This document shows, one piece after another, positions 57,333-64,000 of a DNA stretch of 64,000 nucleotides. Numbering within the stretch: the stretch's first letter is position 1; each line of letters begins with the position of its first letter. The notes under the pieces were generated by a model that ran no database searches, was not told where the DNA came from, and saw only the letters and a program-made list of their open reading frames with translations. The stretch lies in the NCBI GenBank assembly GCA_001770855.1, contig MESE01000099.1, positions 58,290 through 122,289 of the forward strand, in the 5' to 3' direction. Origin of the DNA: Burkholderiales bacterium RIFCSPLOWO2_02_FULL_57_36. Its GTDB lineage: Bacteria > Pseudomonadota > Gammaproteobacteria > Burkholderiales > Burkholderiaceae_D. Made by a program: the position numbers and the translations under genes.

Positions 57333-58826
57333 TCAATAAGTAAGTTGCGCGCGCAAACCGAGTATTTTTATTGCATCGACCGTGCCGTCACCGCCCGGAT
57401 TTCCGATGTACTGGAAGCTGGGCGACAGCTCGAACTGCTTGCTGATGCGATAGCGGTAATATAGTTCGCCGACCTGTTCCGAACTGTTGGCATTGGCGAA
57501 ACTGCGGTAATCGCGGCTGCTTTTCAATAATCCGGCGGCCACCCCCATACTGTCGCCGCCGCGGCTCCAGTAAGAACCGTTGACTTCGGCGCCCACCGTC
57601 AGCGCGCGGTCGAAGCGGACATTGCCTTGCATCTGCTGGCCGTATCGGCCGAACAGCGTCACGCCATCGCCGATGCGTTGATCAGCAGAGATTCCCCAGC
57701 CGCTGTGCTGTTCCGGCGCGGTTACATTGCTGTCGAAATGACTGGCTTGCGGATTGCGCCAAGCATAGGCCCGGTAGTTTCCGGCAAGTCCGCCCAGAAA
57801 GCGCTGCTCGGTTTCCGCCTGCAGCATGACCAGCGGCTGAGCCAGGCTGCGCTGGTAGTTCGATCCTTGCGCACCGGTGCCGAATATGCCGAGGGACACG
57901 CGCCATGCCTGCGGCTTGTTTGCGAAGTTGTAGTAAGACAGGCGCAGGCCGGGCGCGAAGCCGTTGGCATCGACACCGATATCGCCGCCCGCATCCAGCA
58001 AGGGGTTGTGCACAAATACCGAGTTCAGGAACTGCCGTGTCTCGTCGCCTGCCGCGGCATTCTGGTCGAAGAACACAAACGGGTCCATCTTGCCGAAGTT
58101 GAGCTCCAGCCTCTGCTTCGAGCGCGGAGCGAATCCGGCGAACGGCAGCGGGATATCGGCCTGGTACCAAGCTTGCGCCAGCACGGCAACCGAATCGTCG
58201 GCCGGCAGGCTGCCGAGCTGGAAGGCAGTGGCGTTCGGCATGGAATAGGTGGACAGATTGTTCAGGCGGCCGCCCTGGCCCAGACGGAACTGTGCGAATA
58301 CTTTGTGCTGGATATCGCCGACCGCTGCCAGCGGCAGGCTGACATAGGTGTCGCCCCGGTAGTTGAGCTGGCTGCCGGTGCCGGAACTGCGTTGCGCCAC
58401 CGTGGACAGGCTCAGGCCGGCCTGGATGCCGTCAAGCGCATCGATCTTGCGTGCGGCGGCAAGCACGCTTTGCGCCTGCGTTTCGACTGCCTTCAGGCGC
58501 GTGGCAATTTCCGGCTCCTTGTCGCTGATGGCGTCGCTTTCGAGGCTGCGGGCGATGTGTTCCTGCTGTTTTTCAAGAGCCTGGACGCGCGTCTCGACGT
58601 CGCCGCCCGGTGTAGTTCGAGCCTGCCGCTGCTGTGTGCGCCCGGCGCGCACCTCGCGCTCCAGTTCGGCGTTGCGCTGCTCCAGTCTTTCCATGCGCTG
58701 ATTCAGTTTTTCCAGCAGCTTTATCAGATCGGCTTGCGGCGGCGCGGCGGCGTTGGCGCCACTGATGACGGCGCAGAGCAAGGCTGCGGCGAGCGCTAGC
58801 GGCTTTGGAAACACGGGGCGGCGCAT
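57333..58826 (-). CDS. OprB/OmpO-type porin with N-terminal coiled coil
   Basis: 497 aa outer membrane protein: signal peptide (ALLCAVISGANAA), a coiled coil (about 30-100, LIKLLEKLNQRMERLEQRN and ETRVQALEKQQEHIARSLE) then a beta-barrel ending ...LRAQLTY. The start is preceded by GGAGG, 3 nt after the P19 gene. Standard FtrABCD operons have no porin; this one is inserted between the P19 and cupredoxin genes. Confidence 0.82.
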   Translation of the reverse strand: MRRPVFPKPLALAAALLCAVISGANAAAPPQADLIKLLEKLNQRMERLEQRNAELEREVRAGRTQQRQARTTPGGDVETRVQALEKQQEHIARSLESDAISDKEPEIATRLKAVETQAQSVLAAARKIDALDGIQAGLSLSTVAQRSSGTGSQLNYRGDTYVSLPLAAVGDIQHKVFAQFRLGQGGRLNNLSTYSMPNATAFQLGSLPADDSVAVLAQAWYQADIPLPFAGFAPRSKQRLELNFGKMDPFVFFDQNAAAGDETRQFLNSVFVHNPLLDAGGDIGVDANGFAPGLRLSYYNFANKPQAWRVSLGIFGTGAQGSNYQRSLAQPLVMLQAETEQRFLGGLAGNYRAYAWRNPQASHFDSNVTAPEQHSGWGISADQRIGDGVTLFGRYGQQMQGNVRFDRALTVGAEVNGSYWSRGGDSMGVAAGLLKSSRDYRSFANANSSEQVGELYYRYRISKQFELSPSFQYIGNPGGDGTVDAIKILGLRAQLTY

Positions 58827-58829
58827 CGC

Positions 58830-59390
58830 TTAATATCCTCCCTTTTTACCGACACCGGCATAGGTGAAGTCGTATTCCACATCGAACGGTTTGAACCATG
58901 GGCGCACGCCGGTCAAGCGATCGGTATGGCGTCCGAAGTGGGTGTGTTTGTTTTCGGGAGGCGGCAGGATCGTGTACTTGACGCGATATTTTCCGGGACC
59001 GAACAGTTTGACGTTGTCACCGTAATGCGGCCCGTCGTTAGCCACCATCGGCATGAATTCTCCGCTGAGCTTCTGTGACGTGCCGATCTTGCTTATTTCG
59101 AATTTCACGATCAGATACGGAATCCATGCGCCTTCCTCGAACCCGTTCGGGTTGCCGGCCAATGCCTTGATATCGGCCTCGATGTGGATATCGGCTTCTT
59201 CTGCTTTCTTCATCATTCCTTCCGGTTCCATCACGACCGGTTGGAGGTAGACAGCGGCGATTTCCATGCCGAAACGCTGTTGCGGTGCGCCGATCGGGTA
59301 TTCGAGGGCAAATGTGTTGAGGGCGGTAGCGGCCGCCAACGCCGCAAATGTGCGTGTGGCCCGCTGCGCGAGGAGGGATAACGGCAACAT
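58830..59390 (-). CDS. ftrA: P19/FtrA-like periplasmic iron-binding protein
   Basis: 186 aa with a signal peptide (MLPLSLLAQRATRTFAALAA) and the P19 domain (AAVYLQPVVMEPEGM, HIEADIKAL, GPHYGDNVKLFGPGKYRVKY, HFGRHTDR), with Met and His ligands for copper/iron. Start ATG 59390 is preceded by AAGGA; a longer frame to 59564 lacks support. First gene of the ftr operon. Confidence 0.9.
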   Translation of the reverse strand: MLPLSLLAQRATRTFAALAAATALNTFALEYPIGAPQQRFGMEIAAVYLQPVVMEPEGMMKKAEEADIHIEADIKALAGNPNGFEEGAWIPYLIVKFEISKIGTSQKLSGEFMPMVANDGPHYGDNVKLFGPGKYRVKYTILPPPENKHTHFGRHTDRLTGVRPWFKPFDVEYDFTYAGVGKKGGY

Positions 59391-59575
59391 GAATAATCCT
59401 TTAGTTTTATGGATATCGCGAATAAAAACAGCAGGTGGTAACGGCTCTTTGCAAATAATTCTTTTTATCTTCTTTATAGAGTTGGCTTTTCCGACTTTTG
59501 TATCTTGCTTTCCAAGGGCCGTTATATGCGTGGCATGCTGGATGCGTAATGAAGGGCTGTACAAAGCTTAATACA

Positions 59576-59594
59576 AATGAGAATCATTCTCCAT
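59576..59594. promoter_or_regulatory. Fur box upstream of the ftr operon
   Basis: AATGAGAATCATTCTCCAT matches the Fur 7-1-7 consensus TGAGAATNATTCTCA except at the last base. It lies about 185 nt before the P19 start, consistent with iron-repressed control of the minus-strand operon. Confidence 0.75.
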
Positions 59595-59595
59595 T

Positions 59596-60484
59596 GATGT
59601 GGATCAAGTTTTACTTACCGAGCGCAATTCGAAATTGCCGAGCCACCGCAGTGCCGGACGAGAATATGCAAGCAGACCATGCACATGGGCGGGAGCGAGG
59701 GCAAGGAACTCAAGATGCATCATGAGGATGCACACAACACTCTTCGTTATTCGTTCCACAACCGGCTCCGCCACGACAACACACGCGAGGCAGTATCAAT
59801 GCGGGGCCTGTCGTATTGAACGATGTTGTTCGCGCAAACCTCAAGGTCGCCGCGGTGGACGGCATTGCATTGCGGGAGCAAATGAGTGTCATGTAAAACG
59901 CTGATGGATCGAACCAATGCTTGACTGCACGCCATCAGCTCTTCTCAAGGCCGCAATCATCGATACGCTGCGCTGGTTTATGGACGAAAACAGTTCGAAG
60001 AAATGGACGCTCATGCCGCGCGCATGGTTCGCAGGAAAAAAACAAAGGCAGCACCGCAAGCTATGCGATGGAACTTTTTGCGAAAATATTGTCCAGCCAG
60101 TTACCGCAGGCCTCTTTGGATTCTTGAAGCGTAACGCGCACCAGGCTTCTTTCCATCGAAGCTTTGTTAACTAGAGCAGCCTCTACAAGTCAATCTTGTA
60201 ATCGGGAGTATTAGTCCAGCCTCGCATCGGCGGTTTCTTATCCAGGTCGATTTGTATTGAAGCAAGTTTTTTTTGGGGGAAGGTGGGACGCGGCTCTTGC
60301 CCCAAGCACAAATCATTTCTAATGCTATTGCGGGCGGAGGCCGGGGGATGGGTTTTACGTTGTCCATGACAATGTCATATCGATTCAACGCGCTAAAATA
60401 TGGTGCACGCATTTCGACTGCATCGCGATCAGATGCGTTCAAGAAATGCCAACGCAAGCGAGAGGGTAAAACTAGGCGCACGCC
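59596..60484. other. 890-bp gap, no recognisable gene
   Basis: Several short frames exist (the longest, 59917-60174, is 85 codons) but none has a family match or good start. A long A/T run near 60268-60280 and no clear terminator. Nothing else recognised. Confidence 0.4.
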
Positions 60485-63385
60485 ATGAAGCAGGGATCAT
60501 CTACCAAGCTCGATCTTCTTGCCGGAAACGGCGAGATGCGTGCTCTCATGCGCGCCCATGACTGGACGGCATCACCGCTTGGGCATCCATCCACTTGGCC
60601 GGCATCGCTGCAGATTGTGCTCAGCTTGATGCTCGACTCGAAATTTCCCATGTTCGTGGCTTGGGGGCCTTCACTGGGTTTCATCTATAACGATGCTTAT
60701 GCCGAGATTCTTGGAGAAAAGCACCCAGGCGCCATTGGCCGCCCGTTTCAGGAGATATGGTCGGAAATCTGGAACGACATCAGTCCGTTTTGTGATCGAG
60801 CTTTGGCGGGGGACGCAACGTTCCGGGAAAGTCTGCCGCTGGTCATGCATCGACACGGTCATGAAGAGCAGGCTTGGTTTACTTTTTCTTATTCGCCGAT
60901 TCGCGACGAAAGCGGCATAGTTTCAGGTCTGTACTGTGCGTGTACGGAAACCACGGCTCAAGTGCTTGCCGAGCGGCGACGTGCATTTCAACTCGAACTG
61001 GTTGACCGGCTGCGCGGGTTGACGAAGGCAAGTGAAATCACAGGTGTTGCCGCCGAGCTGCTGGGCCGGCATTTACAGGTAAATCGGACCGGTTATGCCG
61101 AAATCGACGCCGAAGAAAGGACGGTGAGTGTTTCACGTGACTGGGCAAGCGCGGACGTGCCCAGGATTGCCGGCCAAACTACTTCTCTTTGCGTATTTGG
61201 CCCTGCGGTCGTCGCGGTACTACGTTCCGGGACAACGCTGTGCATTACCGAAATACATGCCGATCAGCGCTCGGCAACATATGCAAAAGCATATGAAAGC
61301 ATCGGTATTCGTTCGATGCTCGTGGTTCCATTGATAAAGGCGGGACGACTCACATCAATCTTCGCGGCAGGCGCTTCGCTACCACGATGCTGGAGCGACG
61401 AAGACGTCGCTTTGGCGGAAGATGTCGCCGAGCGTACCTGGGCTGCAGTGGAGCGGGCGCGTGCAGAGAGAGCATTGACCAGACAATTGGCGCTTGAACG
61501 CGATAGATTGCAAATGCTGTTTGCGCAGGCGCCTGGGTTTATGGCGGTGCTGCGTGGACCGAATCATGTTTTTGAACTTGCGAATTTTGCCTTCATGCGC
61601 CTTATCGGCGACAGGGATGTTTTGGGAAAGCCCGTCCGTGATGCATTGCCAGAGGTAGAAGGCCAGGGATTTTTCGAACTGCTCGACGAAGTTTATTCGT
61701 CGGTGAGGCCGTTTCATACGCGTGAGGCGTCATTGTTTCTTCAGCAGACACCTGGAGGCTTGCCTGTACAGCGCTTTCTTGATTTCGTTTATCAGCCGGT
61801 GATGGAGGCGGACGGAACAGTGTCCGGTATCTTTGTCGAAGGCTACGACGTCACTGAGCGAAAGCTTGCCAGTCAGGCGCTTCACGACAGCGAACAGACG
61901 TTGCGGGAAGGGCTTCTGGTCGGACGCATGGCGGTGTGGAAACTGAACCTTGCGACCAGGCATGTCGAATTTTCGACCAATACACACGCAATCTTCGGCC
62001 CCTTGTGGAAACAAGGAACCGCAGGATTGGATTCGGTACATCCGGACGACGTTTCACGTCTGAGGGAGGTGGCGCGCCGCGCTGTCGAGGAGCGCAGTCA
62101 GTACGAATGCCTGATTCGCATGATCCGTCCGGAGAGCGGTGAAATTATCTGGTTCGAGGTGCGAGGGAGGATTGTTTGCGACGCCTGCGGCAAGCCGGTT
62201 TTCATTCGCGGAATCTCGCTCGATGTCACGAAGCGCAAGCTCGCCGAGGAAGCGCTGCGTGCCGCGGACTGCCGAAAAGATGAATTTCTTGCGATGCTCG
62301 CGCACGAACTAAGAAACCCGCTTGCACCGATCAGCACGGCGGCACAGATACTCAAGATGATTGATGTGGACGAACCGCGCGTTCATCAGGCCAGCGCAAT
62401 CATCGCAAGACAGGTCGAGCACATGACCAGCCTTATCGACGATCTTCTCGACGTATCCAGAGTTACGCGCGGTCTCATTACACTTGAAAAGCAAGTTCTG
62501 GACGTCGCAAATATCGTGGCAAGCGCGGTAGAGCAGGTGCGCTCACTGATTGAATCGCGGCATCATTGCTTGACAGTGCAATTGCCGCAGACGCCGGTCT
62601 GCGTACTCGCGGACCGCACGCGCCTGGTACAGGTGTTGAGTAATCTTCTTAACAACGCTGTCAAATACACGCATCCGGGCGGCGAGATCTTATTGCGCAT
62701 GGATTTATGCAATGATCAGGTAACCATCGGCGTGCGCGACAATGGAATCGGCATTTCGCCGGAGCTTTTGCCTCATGTGTTCGAATTGTTTACGCAAGCG
62801 GAAAGGTCGCCGGACCGGTCGCAAGGTGGCCTTGGGCTCGGCCTCGCGCTTGCGAAAAGTCTGATGGAGTTGCATGGCGGAAGCATTTCGGCGCACAGCC
62901 TTGGGCTGGATAAAGGAAGCGAGTTCGTGCTGCGCATGCCACGCCTGGCCGAGTCGATGGAGCAACCGGGAACAGCGCATGGCGAAGCAATGACGCTGAG
63001 CGCCGGTGATGCATTGCACGTGATGATTGTCGATGACAACGCGGATGCGGCGAACAGCCTGGCGATGTTGTTGCAGGCGGCAGGATACATAGTGTCGGTG
63101 GCCTATGACGCTCAAGAGGCGATGGAGCGGGCTTGCGTTGGAGTAACTCACATTTTTCTGGTCGACATTGGCCTGCCTGATATGGATGGATATGAACTGG
63201 CGCGGCGCCTTCGATCATTTCCGGAAACGGCACATGCGACGTTGATTGCATTGACTGGTTATGGTCAGACGCAAGATTATCAGCGATCCCAAGCTGCCGG
63301 ATTCGACCACCATCTGGTCAAGCCGGCAAATGCAGCCAAGTTGTCGGCCTTGCTTGCTCAAGCCGGATCACTTACCGATGAATAG
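60485..63385 (+). CDS. Hybrid sensor histidine kinase/response regulator
   Basis: 966 aa. N-terminal PAS (about 50-165, [17 protein letters not shown]), GAF (170-325), PAS (345-460), PAS (480-585), HisKA with phospho-acceptor His607 ([10 protein letters not shown]), HATPase with N-box [10 protein letters not shown] and [18 protein letters not shown], and a C-terminal receiver with Asp894 ([12 protein letters not shown]). No membrane segment, so it is a soluble multi-input sensor. It stands alone with no response regulator gene beside it. Confidence 0.95.
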   Translation: MKQGSSTKLDLLAGNGEMRALMRAHDWTASPLGHPSTWPASLQIVLSLMLDSKFPMFVAWGPSLGFIYNDAYAEILGEKHPGAIGRPFQEIWSEIWNDISPFCDRALAGDATFRESLPLVMHRHGHEEQAWFTFSYSPIRDESGIVSGLYCACTETTAQVLAERRRAFQLELVDRLRGLTKASEITGVAAELLGRHLQVNRTGYAEIDAEERTVSVSRDWASADVPRIAGQTTSLCVFGPAVVAVLRSGTTLCITEIHADQRSATYAKAYESIGIRSMLVVPLIKAGRLTSIFAAGASLPRCWSDEDVALAEDVAERTWAAVERARAERALTRQLALERDRLQMLFAQAPGFMAVLRGPNHVFELANFAFMRLIGDRDVLGKPVRDALPEVEGQGFFELLDEVYSSVRPFHTREASLFLQQTPGGLPVQRFLDFVYQPVMEADGTVSGIFVEGYDVTERKLASQALHDSEQTLREGLLVGRMAVWKLNLATRHVEFSTNTHAIFGPLWKQGTAGLDSVHPDDVSRLREVARRAVEERSQYECLIRMIRPESGEIIWFEVRGRIVCDACGKPVFIRGISLDVTKRKLAEEALRAADCRKDEFLAMLAHELRNPLAPISTAAQILKMIDVDEPRVHQASAIIARQVEHMTSLIDDLLDVSRVTRGLITLEKQVLDVANIVASAVEQVRSLIESRHHCLTVQLPQTPVCVLADRTRLVQVLSNLLNNAVKYTHPGGEILLRMDLCNDQVTIGVRDNGIGISPELLPHVFELFTQAERSPDRSQGGLGLGLALAKSLMELHGGSISAHSLGLDKGSEFVLRMPRLAESMEQPGTAHGEAMTLSAGDALHVMIVDDNADAANSLAMLLQAAGYIVSVAYDAQEAMERACVGVTHIFLVDIGLPDMDGYELARRLRSFPETAHATLIALTGYGQTQDYQRSQAAGFDHHLVKPANAAKLSALLAQAGSLTDE

Positions 63386-63538
63386 CGCGCCCTGATCAGA
63401 TTAATATTTATTGATATATCGCAATGTATTGCTGAATACAACAACGATACTTGACTCGTGCTGCAAGCCTTTGCCGTCATCATTCATGTTCATAGCGATG
63501 ACCGCAATTATTTCAGTACTTGCGTCTGGATTTAACTG

Positions 63539-63544
63539 TATAAT
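63539..63544 (+). promoter_or_regulatory. Probable -10 of the cold shock gene
   Basis: TATAAT at 63539-63544, about 110 nt before the start codon; no consensus -35 at the usual spacing. A long 5' leader is common for cspA-type genes. Confidence 0.5.
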
Positions 63545-63655
63545 GCGTGATCGTTGAGATTCGAGTATTTGTGGTGCAGTATCAGTCTGTCATTCCTTAC
63601 TTGGTTGAAACGATCTTACGGGCGAGAGCCCAAATTAACTGAAATAGGAATTGTA

Positions 63656-63859
63656 ATGGCAACTGGTATCGTAAAATGGTTCAATGACTCGAAGGGCTTC
63701 GGCTTTATTACTCCTGACGAAGGCGGCGAAGATCTGTTCGCTCACTTCTCGGCAATTCAGTCCAGCGGCTTCAAATCTCTTCAAGAGAATCAGCGCGTTT
63801 CGTTTGAAGTAACTGCCGGCCCTAAAGGCAAGCAAGCTTCGAACATTCAGCCAATCTAA
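63656..63859 (+). CDS. cspA: Cold shock protein CspA family
   Basis: 67-aa single cold shock domain that binds single-stranded RNA/DNA. RNP1 KGFGFITP and RNP2 LFAHF are intact. Start ATG 63656 preceded by AGGAATTGTA; a longer frame to 63554 is the leader. It is followed by a strong terminator. Confidence 0.96.
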   Translation: MATGIVKWFNDSKGFGFITPDEGGEDLFAHFSAIQSSGFKSLQENQRVSFEVTAGPKGKQASNIQPI

Positions 63860-63880
63860 GCTGAATAAAGAATCCGAAAA

Positions 63881-63906
63881 ATCCCCGGCTTGCCGGGGAT
63901 TTTTTT
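63881..63906 (+). terminator. Terminator after cspA
   Basis: Stem ATCCCCGG / CCGGGGAT with a 4-nt loop and a T run. A group II intron begins 6 nt after its T run. Confidence 0.93.
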
Positions 63907-63911
63907 ATGTC

Positions 63912-64000
63912 GTGCGCCCAGCATGGGCGCACTCCTGTGGGTGAAAGTCCCGCCGCGAGCTGACCACAGTGAGCGAAGTGAAGCGCAACTGCGGAAGGGT
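63912..64000 (+). mobile_element. 5' end of a group II intron
   Basis: Starts GTGCGCCCAGC, with the group II 5' consensus GTGCG at 63912, an initial stem GCGCCC/GGGCGC and GTGAAAGTCC typical of domain I of bacterial group II introns. The window ends before the reverse transcriptase reading frame. Insertion just downstream of a terminator hairpin is a hallmark of class C introns, but the class is inferred. Confidence 0.8.

Noticed and set aside
57627..58799. 390-codon plus-strand frame opposite the porin gene
   Set aside because: Antisense of the porin coding region, which has a signal peptide, ribosome binding site and operon context; the plus frame has none.
1..64000. CRISPR array or rRNA operon
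   Set aside because: No regularly spaced direct repeats and no rRNA signature sequence were found anywhere in the window.

Overview
The window is a chromosomal segment of a betaproteobacterium, most likely a member of the Oxalobacteraceae/Burkholderiales. This rests on the order lepA-lepB-DUF4845-rnc-era-recO-pdxJ-acpS-nagZ-uvrC-pgsA, the phaC/phaR pair, an OmpR/EnvZ pair of the RisAS type, the FtrABCD-type ferrous iron uptake operon and paired acyl-CoA dehydrogenase genes. The genus is not fixed by the sequence. Gene density is high and most of the window is ordinary core genome.

Layout. 1-10.2 kb: one long co-directional block for translation, protein secretion, RNA processing, recombination, PLP synthesis, ACP activation, cell wall recycling, excision repair and phospholipid synthesis, with several ATGA start/stop overlaps. 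10.27-10.69 kb: tRNA-Gly(GCC), tRNA-Cys(GCA) and tRNA-Leu(UAA), followed by a gene-poor stretch and an orphan DoxX-like membrane protein. 13.0-21.2 kb: acyl-CoA metabolism (ACAD-ACAD-MaoC-MaoC on the plus strand; ACAD, phosphotransferase, histidine phosphatase and enoyl-CoA hydratase on the minus strand) with a shared palindromic operator. 21.3-27.6 kb: GST, aminotransferase, PIN protein, yaaA, bamD, rluD, pgeF. 27.7-33.3 kb: phaC, phaR, rimO, an exported protein, metC. 33.4-43.7 kb: a PAS/GAF/GGDEF/EAL protein with a FIST sensor, a membrane protein, serB, mfd, ispD-ispF. 44.2-49.1 kb: an M48-like protein without its zinc site, then a rubrerythrin/Fe-S/EncFtn-like ferritin/DUF3501 group. 49.1-52.6 kb: EnvZ/OmpR-type pair, small exported protein, CheY-like regulator.

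52.73-54.55 kb is a decayed mobile island: tRNA-Arg(ACG) is the attachment site, and its last 48 nt are repeated (46/48) at 54503-54550. Between the copies lie a broken tyrosine integrase joined to the first part of a type I restriction hsdR gene, and an intact Phd/YefM-RelE/ParE toxin-antitoxin pair. 54.7-59.4 kb is an FtrABCD-like iron uptake operon with an inserted porin gene and an upstream Fur box. 60.5-63.4 kb is a large hybrid histidine kinase. The window ends with a cspA-type gene, its terminator, and the 5' end of what looks like a group II intron inserted just downstream of that terminator.

The items most worth following up are the EncFtn-like ferritin operon that has no encapsulin shell gene, the pseudo-M48 protein, the shared ACGGTCGT-centred operator, the collapsed tRNA-Arg island and the terminator-associated intron.
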